This document shows positions 32,407 through 41,385 of a DNA stretch of 64,000 bases, piece after piece. The translations under genes were made by a program, and so were the position numbers. Numbering within the stretch: position 1 is the first letter of the stretch; every line of letters starts with the position of its first letter. Under the pieces are notes generated by a model, which was not told the origin of the DNA, made no database searches, and saw only the letters and a list, made by a program, of their open reading frames with translations. The stretch lies in the NCBI GenBank assembly GCA_963781785.1, contig CAWAHD010000004.1, positions 496,001-560,000 on the forward strand. Reading direction: 5' to 3'. This stretch comes from CAWAHD01 sp963781785. GTDB lineage: Bacteria > Planctomycetota > Planctomycetia > Isosphaerales > Isosphaeraceae.

Positions 32407-34125
32407 ATGTCAACAGCCAGGAAGGCCGACGTCATTGTCCCGGTCTATCGCGACACGGGGATGACACTCCGTAGTCTCGAAAGCGTTCTGGCCCATAGCG
32501 GCGCGACGCTCCGATCCCTCATCGCCGTCGACGACCGATCGCCCGAACCCGGCATGCAAGAGGCGCTGGCGCGGCTGGCGCTGTCGGATTCGAGGATGCA
32601 GGTCATTCAAAATCACACCAACCTCGGATACGTGGCCGCGTGCAACCGCGGCCTCGCTGAGCGGGGGGGCGACGCGGTTCTCTTGAACAGTGATACGATC
32701 GTGACCCCGGGCTGGCTCGACGAACTCGCCGACGTGGCGCACTCGGATCCGCACACAGCCTGTGCATCGCCGCTCTCGAATCACGCGTCGATCTGTTCCG
32801 TGCCCGCGTTCGGCGAGGAGACCGCGGCCGACCTGATCGATGAGGAGGCCGTTCGACGTGTGTCTTCGGGCCTGCCGAGATGGACCGAGATCCCCACCGC
32901 TCACGGGTTTTGCATCTATCTCCGAGGCAGCGTGCTCGACCTCGTCGGCCCCCTCGACGTTCTCTTCAGCCCGGGCTACAACGAGGAAAACGACTGGGTG
33001 ATGCGGGCCCAGGCTATGGGCTTCACCGCCAAGCGTGCCAATCACGCGTTCGTCTATCACCTCGGCAGCCAGTCGTTCGGCCCGGAAAAAATCGCCCTCG
33101 AAGAGCGGAACGGCCGCCTCCTGGCGGAGCGACACCCGCATTATCGTGCGCAGGTTGACCGATTTCATTTCTTGCTCGATAGTCGAGTTGCGGCGCAGGC
33201 CGTGCGCGTGGAATCGAACGGCGCGATCCGCGTCGCCCTGGATCTGCGCCATCTCCCGCCCGATCCGGTCGGTACCGAAACGTATGCGAGCAGCCTGGCA
33301 CGGGCCCTGGCGGAAATGCCGGAGATCGAGTTGTCGCTCATCGTTCGGCACGAGAATCAGGCGATGGGGATCCCGGCACGGTTAGTCTTCGAACATACCC
33401 GCCTGGAGGATGTGGAGATCATCCACAGGCCGGCGCAGGTCTTCGATCCCGCCGATCTCTGTCTCCTGTTTCAATCGCCTGTGCATGTGGCGATCACTCA
33501 TCTCGACTTGATCGCCCATCGCGCTCAAGGTGTCTTCCCGTCCCAGGCCGAGGCCAACCGCTATCGGGCCACGAGTGCGCTCATCCTGCCGGCCGTCCAA
33601 TCCGTCATCGCCATCTCGGAGGACGCCCGGCAGGAAATCGTGGCCGAATTCGGGCTGCCGTCCCCCGAGATCGCCGTCACGCCGCTCGGCGTCGATCATG
33701 ACCGGTTCGCCGACCATCTGCACGATGCCAGTGACCAGCTTCCCGATCTGCGGGCTCGTGGTGCGAGCGGGGCACGAACGTTCCGCTGGGAAGAGACGGC
33801 GCGGCTGACGGTCGCCGCTTACCGGTCGGCTATCCTGCGGCCATCCGAACGGTCTCTGCGAGCTCGACGGCAACTTCACGACGTCATTCTGGCCTGGGCG
33901 AACCTTGGCGCCACCGGGCCGACCAGCGCAGAGACGGCTTGCGAGGTGTCTGTCCCGCCGGAAACCCCTTGTTGCGAAGTGTCCGTTCCCGCAGAGACAC
34001 CTTCTAGTGAGGTGTCTCCGCTGCCCGCGAGCCATGGAATACGCACCGCCTGGAGGGACTTGAACCAGGCCGTGCACGCCCGGGTGCGGCGCGACCTCGG
34101 CCGCGTGCTCTCCAGGTCCCGTTAG
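32407..34125 (+). CDS. GT2-GT4 fusion glycosyltransferase, paralog 2, lacking the donor half of GT4
   Basis: 572 residues, no frameshift, ATG 32407 after ACGGAGG as in paralog 1. The GT2 domain is complete (ADVIVPVYRDTGMTL, AVDDRSPEP, LLNSDTIVTPGWL, EENDWVMRAQAMGF). The GT4 domain begins normally (ALDLRHLPPDPVG) and runs to AVTPLGVDHDRFADHL. It then jumps, in frame, to PDLRARG, which in paralog 1 lies about 155 residues later. The missing block contains the nucleotide-sugar site of GT4 (EGFGLP..E..A.G.P). The shared tail follows (FRWEETARLTVAAYRSAILR) with an 11-residue tandem repeat inserted. This copy can therefore act only through its GT2 half. The deletion is clean and in frame, so it is likely real. 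Confidence 0.85.
   Translation: MSTARKADVIVPVYRDTGMTLRSLESVLAHSGATLRSLIAVDDRSPEPGMQEALARLALSDSRMQVIQNHTNLGYVAACNRGLAERGGDAVLLNSDTIVTPGWLDELADVAHSDPHTACASPLSNHASICSVPAFGEETAADLIDEEAVRRVSSGLPRWTEIPTAHGFCIYLRGSVLDLVGPLDVLFSPGYNEENDWVMRAQAMGFTAKRANHAFVYHLGSQSFGPEKIALEERNGRLLAERHPHYRAQVDRFHFLLDSRVAAQAVRVESNGAIRVALDLRHLPPDPVGTETYASSLARALAEMPEIELSLIVRHENQAMGIPARLVFEHTRLEDVEIIHRPAQVFDPADLCLLFQSPVHVAITHLDLIAHRAQGVFPSQAEANRYRATSALILPAVQSVIAISEDARQEIVAEFGLPSPEIAVTPLGVDHDRFADHLHDASDQLPDLRARGASGARTFRWEETARLTVAAYRSAILRPSERSLRARRQLHDVILAWANLGATGPTSAETACEVSVPPETPCCEVSVPAETPSSEVSPLPASHGIRTAWRDLNQAVHARVRRDLGRVLSRSR
33940..34023. repeat. 33-bp tandem repeat in paralog 2 tail
   Basis: Two 33-base units (33940-33972 and 33973-34005) and a partial third encode CEVSVPPETPC, CEVSVPAETPS and SEVSPLP. 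The other three paralogs lack this insertion. Confidence 0.75.
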
Positions 34126-34147
34126 CGGCCGGCCCTCGACTGGTCGA

Positions 34148-36085
34148 TCATCGGAACAGACGCGGCATTCCCGCGAGAACGACCTTGCCCGGTCCGGTGA
34201 ACTGGATCGCGATGCGCGACAGCGGGTAATCCGGCTCGTGGATCAGGCTATCCAGGTCGACGACAGCCGCGTCATGGGGTTGCTTCGATTTGAGCCAGCG
34301 AATGCTTTGGCCGGAACGCCAGCGGCCTGCGTCATCGCACCAGCAGATCACGACATCCTGGTCAGCATCGAAACCGGGCAGGACCAGGTAGCGGGCATGG
34401 GGGGCGGGGTCGAAGTCAAAGCGGACACTGGCCGACGGGCCCTCCGCCCGATAATGACCGGGCTCTCGCTCACTGGCCTGAAACATGCCTTCCGGCCGGG
34501 CGATCGCCATGATTCGGGCATGGGGATCCAAGGTTGCCGGGCTGAGGGAAGCACAGCATTCCGCACCCAGCGCCAGCCGCTGGCGTAGAGTCAAGCGCGC
34601 CTTCAGGCGGGCGCCGCGCCTCGTCGTCGCCGAGCGGCCGGGCGACCCGCTCCGGGGCCAGCGTGACCAGATTCATGAGCGAGAATGCGGCCGGCCGGTC
34701 GTACACGACGTTCTGATTCCAGCACCGGAACGCCGGAGCAATGATTCGCTCGAGCTGCGGCCGGCTAATCCCCTCGTCGCGAGCGACGTTTCCGAGGTGA
34801 CACAGTACGGCCAGGGTTTCCTTCTGGCCCGGTTGGCCGAGCATGCAATCCCAGGGGGTTCGCTGATGATATTGAACGGCGATCATGAACAAGCCCATCA
34901 AGGCCCCGGCCAAGGCCGGTAAGTAAGGCAGGTCGTCGCATCGTCGCAACCGCGGCCACGAAGCCAGCACGGCGGCCAGGATCGCCGCCAGGCCCAAGAG
35001 AGGCAGGGTATGATAGCGGCCGGTGAATTCGTAAAGGAGCTGACGTTCGGTCCAACGGCCCATGACCAGCAGGCAGACGCGCGGAGGATAAATGAGTGCA
35101 TAATTGAGGTAGATCATCGCCGCACCCGCGATCACCGCGCGGCGACTCCACCGCGCACGGGGCCAGGCCGCAAGCGCGGCCACGCCGAGCAGCGCCAGGC
35201 TGCCGGCGCCCCAAGTGTACCATCCCGGCTGGGCGCCTCCTGCCCATTGAATCGGCACGCCAAAGGCGACGGGCCAGAGCAGGCGCCCCGGCACCGAGAA
35301 GGCGTAGCTCAATCCGAGCGGCAAGTCCAGCTTGTCGAGGTTCTGCACACGGGCCGCTCGGATCAGGTCGGTCCGCCCCAGCGTGCAGAACCGGTCATAG
35401 GCGAGTACTCCGGCGACGGCCACCACGACCAGCATGACTTTCGTGCGGCGGCGAGTGCCCGGCTCGAACAGGCCTCGAAGGATCGCCAGCGGCGCGGCCA
35501 GGAGCCCGATCGAAGTGCCTGCCGGCGCGATCGCCGCGCCGATTGCGACCAGCGCCAGCGCCGCATCGGCTTCAGTGCGAGCCAGCTCGCGCCAGGATTG
35601 CTGTCAGAATTCCGGCGATCGCCCAGAGGAAACTGCTCGCCGAGTACCACCAGGCCGATTCCAGGGCAAGGGGAGATTGAGCCACGAGCGCAACGACAAT
35701 CAACGACGCCGTCCGCGAGCGAGTTTCGCGCACGAGCCAGACCGCCAGGAGAGCCAGACACAAGAGCCAGGGAAGTACGGACGCGACCGTGAAGCCCAGC
35801 GGAGCCAGCCGGATGTCGCCCGATCGAGTGCCACATGAGCCACGACACAAGCTGAAACAGCGGAGCGACGTGTTCCGCGAACGGCAAGAACATCAATTCG
35901 CGAAAGGGCAGTTTGATCAGGTCGACCAGCCGTGTGACGTCGTCGCCAAAAAAGGTCGGATGTCGCAGACGCCGGATGACCGGCCAGATCGCTACCAGCG
36001 TGAATGCCAGCGAAGTGCCGGCGCACGCCAGAAGCGGGCCCAAGCGGCCCGAACGCAAGTTTTTTTCCGATTCCGGTTGATTCAC
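34148..36085 (-). CDS. Polytopic membrane protein of the glycan island, possibly a GT-C type enzyme (frameshifted)
   Basis: About 645 residues from GTG 36085, which has GGAGGG seven bases upstream. Frames shift near 35822, 35592 and 34605; joining them gives one protein. Membrane segments include LLACAGTSLAFTLVAIWPV, VLPWLLCLALLAVWLV, VMLVVVAVAGVLAYDRF and LGLAAILAAVLASW, about ten in all. An early loop, FFGDDVTRLVDLIKLPFREL, carries the acidic DD pair seen near the first helix of GT-C glycosyltransferases. The last 150 residues are soluble and beta-rich (ARYLVLPGFDADQDVVICWC). A role in glycan transfer or flipping at the membrane is inferred from topology and neighbours; no exact family was recognised. 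It overlaps the neighbouring methyltransferase stop by 4 bases. Confidence 0.65.
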
Positions 36086-37116
36086 CGAACAACCCTCCGC
36101 GTGGGGCATTCCAACCAACCCAGACATTGCTCAGCGACGGTCTTCCGTAGGTCAGGCTTTCCAGCCTGACATTTAGGTGCGTCAGGCTGGAAAGCCTGAC
36201 CTACGACCACGCCCGTGCTGGCCCTCTCCGGCTCGACCGCCAGCCGGTGTCGGACTGCCATCTTCTCAAGCCGACCGGTTCCACCACCGCTTCCAGGGGA
36301 GAAGCGACCTTCCGCGCAAACCAGCGGGACCGAGGGATCCTTGAACATTTGAGGATCAGGTGCGTGTGTGCAGGCAGCCGTCCAGGCGACGTCGCGCATA
36401 CAGGCGTAAACGTCGTGATGGTTGTCCCATGATTTCTCGATCACGTGAATCAAGCGGAGATCCCGGACGCTCGTGATCATGCGGCACACCCAGGCAGGCT
36501 CGGCCAGGGAAATCCCATAGCTGGGGCTGCCGGCATAATCGACGTAGCCGAAGCCGCTCGATTCAAAATCCTCGAGCAGACGGCCGCGCCTGGTCAATCC
36601 GAGATCGTACAGAGAAACATTGGTCACGAGCTGACTGTGTGCGTACCTCCCCTGAGTTGAGAAGACGACGACCCCATTCGAATTCAGCAAGTCGCGAAAG
36701 AGCCCGAGAAACGACTTCCACTCGCTGGCGTCAAAGTGCGTGAACAGCGATCCGACCCAGATCAGGTCGAAGGCATTTCGCGGCAGCTTGATCCGCGCGG
36801 GATCCACATCGGAATAGACCGGAATGGCGCCAAAGATCGAGGCGCAGAAGTCAACGCCGTCGCGCGAGAGGTCGCAGGCCGTGATCTCGGCTTGCGGAAA
36901 CGCGGCCCGCAGATACCGCAGGACTCTGCCATGGCCGCAGGGAAAGTCGAGAATCCGCGCCGGCTGGGGCGGATCGTCGCCGGCGGCGTCCAGGGCTCGC
37001 TTGATGTTCAGTAGTGCCGAGCGGCCCACCGAGAAGTAGTGCCGCTCATTGCCCTCGAACATACCGTCGCTGGGCGAGATCCTGGGATCGACCTGCAATT
37101 CGGCTGACGCGGGCAT
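36082..37116 (-). CDS. SAM-dependent methyltransferase, island paralog B, with repeat-derived C-terminus
   Basis: The start is ATG 37116 with GAAAGGA upstream. The class I core is complete: ILDFPCGHGRVLRYL, EITACDLSRDGVDFCASIFG, AFDLIWVGSLFTHFD, and NGVVVFSTQGRYAHS. It is a paralog of the gene at 27084-27935. After the shared end (EKSWDNHHDVYACMRDVAW) the frame continues about 85 residues through the palindromic repeat at 36147-36204, giving GQAFQPD and CQAGKPDLRK in the protein. The stop at 36082 overlaps the start of the membrane-protein gene by four bases, so the two are probably co-translated and the repeat now supplies the coupling region. The repeat-encoded tail is unlikely to be catalytic. 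Confidence 0.8.
   Translation of the reverse strand: MPASAELQVDPRISPSDGMFEGNERHYFSVGRSALLNIKRALDAAGDDPPQPARILDFPCGHGRVLRYLRAAFPQAEITACDLSRDGVDFCASIFGAIPVYSDVDPARIKLPRNAFDLIWVGSLFTHFDASEWKSFLGLFRDLLNSNGVVVFSTQGRYAHSQLVTNVSLYDLGLTRRGRLLEDFESSGFGYVDYAGSPSYGISLAEPAWVCRMITSVRDLRLIHVIEKSWDNHHDVYACMRDVAWTAACTHAPDPQMFKDPSVPLVCAEGRFSPGSGGGTGRLEKMAVRHRLAVEPERASTGVVVGQAFQPDAPKCQAGKPDLRKTVAEQCLGWLECPTRRVVR
36147..36204. repeat. Double-hairpin palindromic repeat, copy 1
   Basis: Two perfectly complementary 24-base arms (36147-36170 and 36181-36204) are separated by 10 bases. Each arm is also an imperfect hairpin, GTCAGGCT-TTCC-AGCCTGAC. This is a REP/BIME-like element. It lies inside the 3' coding part of the methyltransferase. 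A second copy with the same left arm lies at 62796-62853. Confidence 0.9.
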
Positions 37117-37228
37117 CGTGAAATCCTTTCGACAACCGTCCCGGACAGACTGACTCGACTTGCCAGCGAGCAGATCAACAGGGTGGTGAGCACTGGCCCC
37201 CGCCGGCCAACCTCGCTTGCGCGCCCAG

Positions 37229-39350
37229 CTATGCCGACTTTTGGTCCACCGCCGGGCGGAACCGCCGCAATTCGCGCCGCAGCCTGGTATGCACGGCCAC
37301 GTTGAGTGCTTTCCATGCATTCCGCACGCCGAGGGGCTCCGTCCGCCCCAGGGGATCGTCGAGCCGGCCGTTCTGGAGTGCCGAGCCCGCGGACGGCTCG
37401 GCCCAGCGCAGGATCGCCTCGCGCAACATCCTGCGCATGTGCAGCGAACGCAATTGAGGCGACAGCACGGCCAACCGATAGACCTCGACAACCTCGCGCG
37501 CGACCTGCTCCCAGCGAAAATCATGGGCGCGTTTCAGGCCTCGATCGCGGAGGTCGGCACGGAGCGATTCGCTGATGGCGATCCGTTCCATCGCGCAGCG
37601 CCAGGTCGACGGAGGAAAGGCCCTCGGAGTAAAGGACGGCGTCGCCGCCGACCTCGGGTACCGAGGAGAACGGCATCGCGACGACCGGTGTGCCCGCGGC
37701 CATGGCTTCCAGGGGCGGCAGGCCGAACCCCTCGTAGAGCGAGGGGTACACGAGCGCCATGGCGCGATGGTACAAGACTCGCAGTGCCTCGGCCGAGACC
37801 GGCCCCACGAATTTGAGGCCATTGTCGGCGCGGTCCGGTTCCATGTCGTCGTAGAGCCGCGCGCGGGTCCCGAAAGAATAGCCCGCGAGCACCAGACCGG
37901 GCGGATCGTTGCCAGCCCACCGGCTCCGCAAAAGCGCGTATGCGTCGAGAAGACCTTGCAGGTTCTTGTGGGGATAGTCCGTGGCCAGGCTGAAGAAGTA
38001 GCGCCGGGGCAGCTTCAGCTCGCGAGCTACCTCGGCTGCCGCCGGAATCCGGCACGCAAACAACTCGGCCTCGACCCCCAGCGGCACGATCGTCAGCTCG
38101 TCGCGCGGGATGCCGAACTCCGACGAGATCTCCTGAGCCGCGCTTGCCGAATATGCCAGGATTCGCTGGGCGGCCTGCATGGTCAGGCCGCTGGTGGCGC
38201 GGTATGCCTCGTACTCGGGGTCGCTCGAGAAAACGACGGGAACACGATATGCAATCAAGTCTTGATAGGTAATAACCACGTGAGCCGTCGAGCCGAACAA
38301 GAGGGCCAGCTCCTCCGGGTTGAAGACCTGCGCCGGCTTGTGGATCACGGCGACGTCGTCGCGCCACTGGTCCTCGGTGACGACCCTGCCCTTGAGCCCG
38401 TCGGCCTGGAGCGGGGTTCGCACGATCAAGGTCAGGTCGACTTCCGGAAGCTCCGCGAGGGCTCTGGCCAGGTTGACCGCGTAGATGCGCGTGCCGACGT
38501 TCTCGGGAGGAAGATGGCGGAGGTCGTAGCCGACGGCAATCTTTCCGGTGACCGCCAGAGAGAACGCGTGCGCCGCGAGCCGGCCGTCGAGTGACTTGTC
38601 GTGCGCGTCGACCTGGCTTGCCAGGTGGGGATGCCGGTCTTCCAGCCGGGCTCGAGAGTGGTCGATCGCCACCTTGCCGCTTGCCGTACTTTCTGGTGCA
38701 GTCGTCCGAGTGACGTAGGCATGGTTCGCCCACCGAGCTACGAAGCCCAGGCACTGGGCACGCATGATCCAGTCGGCAACCGCCGTCTCGGTTGTTAAGA
38801 AACTGGTGTCGAGCAACCCGACCGCATCGATCAGTTCGTGGCGCAGATAGACGCAGCCCGCGTCGAGCGTGGCGGCGGCCGTCCAGCGAGGAAGACCCGA
38901 GAAAGCAGCCCTGGCGGCGGCTTCGTCGAGCGCGCCCAAATCTGTCATTTGCCGTCCGTACGCGGGCGCAGACGCGCGTGTGTCATTCGAAAGCGGCGAC
39001 GAGCAGGCGGTTCGTTCCTCGGAGTGGGCGACGGCCGCCAGCTCGGAAAGCCAGCCCTCCGTGACGCTCGTGTCGGGTGACAGCAAGATCGCGTCGGCCG
39101 CGCGCTGGCTCAGGCCTGCGTTGAACCGGTCCACATCGTTTGCGCAATCGGATCGCACCAGGACCAGGACGCGTGGATCGAGGGCCGTCAATCGTGCCGA
39201 CTCGCTCTCGCCGCTTGAGCCGGCGACAACGATTAACCGATCCAGTGCCTCGCTGCTGAAGCTCAGCACGCGCTGGAGGCACGCGGTCAAGGGTGGAGTG
39301 ACGTGCGCGACAGCGACGATGACATCGGCCTTCCCTGGCGGCATGCCCAC
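37229..39350 (-). CDS. GT2-GT4 fusion glycosyltransferase, paralog 3 (one frameshift)
   Basis: About 707 residues, ATG 39350. The GT2 domain is diverged: the nucleotide-binding VVDD of paralog 1 is VVAG here, the metal motif is LLSPDTSVTEGWL, and the acceptor motif is TAVADWIMRAQCLGF. The GT4 domain is complete (VGYDLRHLPPENVG, IVPLGVEAELF, DYPHKNLQGLLDAYALLRSR, EGFGLPPLEAMAAGTPVVAM). A shift near 37595 is needed to reach the shared tail (SLRADLRDRGLKRAHDFRWE through LNVAVHTRLRRELRRFR), which ends at 37229. Loss of both aspartates in the nucleotide loop suggests a weakened or inactive GT2 half. Methyltransferase B follows about 110 bases downstream on the same strand. Confidence 0.82.
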
Positions 39351-39611
39351 CCCTCCGTTCAGGGCGCGAACACATGGTTCGTCCCTGCCTCAAGGAGAAA
39401 CCGTACCGGCTCTCCCCGAATAACGGTCAGGGTATACCTCTTTTGGCAATGCGGAGCAACACGAATCGCATCTGAGAGAACATCGTGTTTGCTCAGCCAC
39501 TTGCGCGGTCCGTAATCGCAAAGTTACGTTAAGTTTCGCGGGCCACCAGCCGTCGACCCACTGGAGCCTGGGCACCTTCGGCAGTCGCTCACGATTCGCC
39601 CCGGCGATCGA

Positions 39612-41015
39612 TCAGTCGGGGAATGGCTCGGTCCAGGCGGGCGTGCCCTGGCTGTCGTAGTAGGCCATGCCGCCCTGGGCAAAGTAATGGCTCACCATCG
39701 ACTTGCGTGTCAGGGCGTCGTTATTGCGGTGCGAGCCTCCGTGAGCCAGGTTCTCGTGCCAGATCAGGACCGACCCGGCCTTCGGGGTGTAGTAGGACGG
39801 TTTCAGACCGGAGTTGTCGACGAGCTCCTTAATCTTCGGCGTATACTCGCTCGCAAATCGATCCCAGTCGCCTTTCAGCACTTTCGCCACGCCGGCGGTG
39901 CGCGTGTAGAGCCGCGGCAGCCGGTGGCTGCCCGGGTAAACGACCAGAGGTCCGGCATCCGGGTGAATGTCCTCGAGCGCAACCCAGGCACCGCACATCA
40001 TTCCAGCGGGAAACGGCGTCAAGTGGATCATGTCCTGGTGCACGTCTTGCTGGCTGCCATGGATGAAATTCAGTGTTTGACAGGGAAGAGCGACGTCATC
40101 GAAGACGGCCGAAAGGATCTTCAGGATTCTGGGATGCGCCCACAGCTCCCGGGTGCTCCGGCTGAAATCGAACAGTCTCTCGATCCGCTGTCCCTTGAAC
40201 TTGTACTTGAGCGCCCCCGAACCGATCAGGGTTTCCAGGTCGCGGTTGATCCGCTCGCAGTGTTCCGCCGGAATAAACTGATCGAGGACGATGTAACCTT
40301 CCCGTACAAAGTGGCGAAGATGGCCCTCGTACGACGGGTCGAGCTTGTGTCGCGCGACGATCTCGGCAATGCGATCCAGCGCGTCGACACGCTCGAACCA
40401 GGCGACGTGTCGGGCCTCGTCGTATGGAAAATCGTCCGAGTCAATCGGGCCTGACCAGATCCTCTTGGCCTTGGGATATCCTTTCAGCAGTCGCGACGTC
40501 GCCTCCGCGAGCGGGCCGACGTGATTGACCCGAAACCTGACTTCATTCGTTGCCGCGACGCGGCCCGATTCGGTCCTCACGCGCAACCGGAGCCGGTGGA
40601 CTCCATTGCCAAGCAGGAAGGTGTTCAGGCCGCCGTGGAAACGGCATCGCTGGGACCATTCCGGGGCCGGGTCCGAGGCGCCGAGTGGCGTCCGGATCGG
40701 CAGCTCCACCCACTCATCCTCCTTGTCGAGCGCAACCTCGACGAGCCCCTCCGGTAACCGATTCTCGGTTGTGCAAGCCCACCCCGAGATCGCGGCCAGC
40801 CCTGGCTCGACCGGCTTTTTCCCGGGTGAATCGATATGCAAGACCGGCGCGGCCGGTCGCCCATCCGCCGGGTCGTCGACCGGCGACGCAATCTTCAATG
40901 CCTCCGCTGTGAGTCGCTTCACCACCTTCTGTGGATGGAATCCGTCCAGAATTCCGGCGATTTGGCGGTAAAAACTCTTGACTGTTGTTCTTTTGCGATC
41001 CAGCGCGGTCTTCAT
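39612..41015 (-). CDS. Phytanoyl-CoA dioxygenase (PhyH)-family enzyme with N-terminal beta domain
   Basis: 467 residues from ATG 41015. The C-terminal two-thirds is an Fe(II)/2-oxoglutarate dioxygenase of the PhyH family: the HxD metal motif is H326-Q-D328 in DVHQDMIHLTPF, the distal metal histidine is H425 in ENLAHGGSHRN, and R430 could bind 2-oxoglutarate. Residues 60-165 form an all-beta domain with ISGWACTTENRLPEGLVEVA and FRVNHV at its end, of the SGWA type often attached to surface-polysaccharide enzymes. The enzyme may hydroxylate a glycan or lipid component; this is inference from its position between glycosyltransferase genes. The longer upstream frame to 41351 has no ribosome-binding site. 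Intact frame. Confidence 0.82.
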   Translation of the reverse strand: MKTALDRKRTTVKSFYRQIAGILDGFHPQKVVKRLTAEALKIASPVDDPADGRPAAPVLHIDSPGKKPVEPGLAAISGWACTTENRLPEGLVEVALDKEDEWVELPIRTPLGASDPAPEWSQRCRFHGGLNTFLLGNGVHRLRLRVRTESGRVAATNEVRFRVNHVGPLAEATSRLLKGYPKAKRIWSGPIDSDDFPYDEARHVAWFERVDALDRIAEIVARHKLDPSYEGHLRHFVREGYIVLDQFIPAEHCERINRDLETLIGSGALKYKFKGQRIERLFDFSRSTRELWAHPRILKILSAVFDDVALPCQTLNFIHGSQQDVHQDMIHLTPFPAGMMCGAWVALEDIHPDAGPLVVYPGSHRLPRLYTRTAGVAKVLKGDWDRFASEYTPKIKELVDNSGLKPSYYTPKAGSVLIWHENLAHGGSHRNNDALTRKSMVSHYFAQGGMAYYDSQGTPAWTEPFPD

Positions 41016-41385
41016 ATTCCAGGATCCCACTGGGGGGCGCACGCGCCCTTCGGTCACGCACCCGTCGTGATCGGGCAGTTGATGACTGTCTGCCAACCCG
41101 AAAACACCAGGGCGGCCGTCCGGACCACGTCCCGCCGTTCCATTCGCTCGGCTCAGAGCGCGAAGAGCGCGTCCACACCACTTCGACTGGACCGCGCAGA
41201 TCTCATATCGACGAGAAGCATCACGTGTTATCGGGATTTTTCTCGAAAGGAGAGCTTGGAAATCTGGGTCGTCTGAAGAGACTTCGTGATTTGGTTGCGA
41301 TCGCGAAAGGCGACAGTCGCGCACCGATTGCAACGTTGTCACGCGATGCAAGGCTTCCGCATGAGCGGCGCCGAATGATTCAGGC
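41016..41385. other. Intergenic region between PhyH gene and giant glycosyltransferase
   Basis: 370 bases between two minus-strand genes. Nothing recognisable was found; it probably holds the PhyH promoter. Confidence 0.4.
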
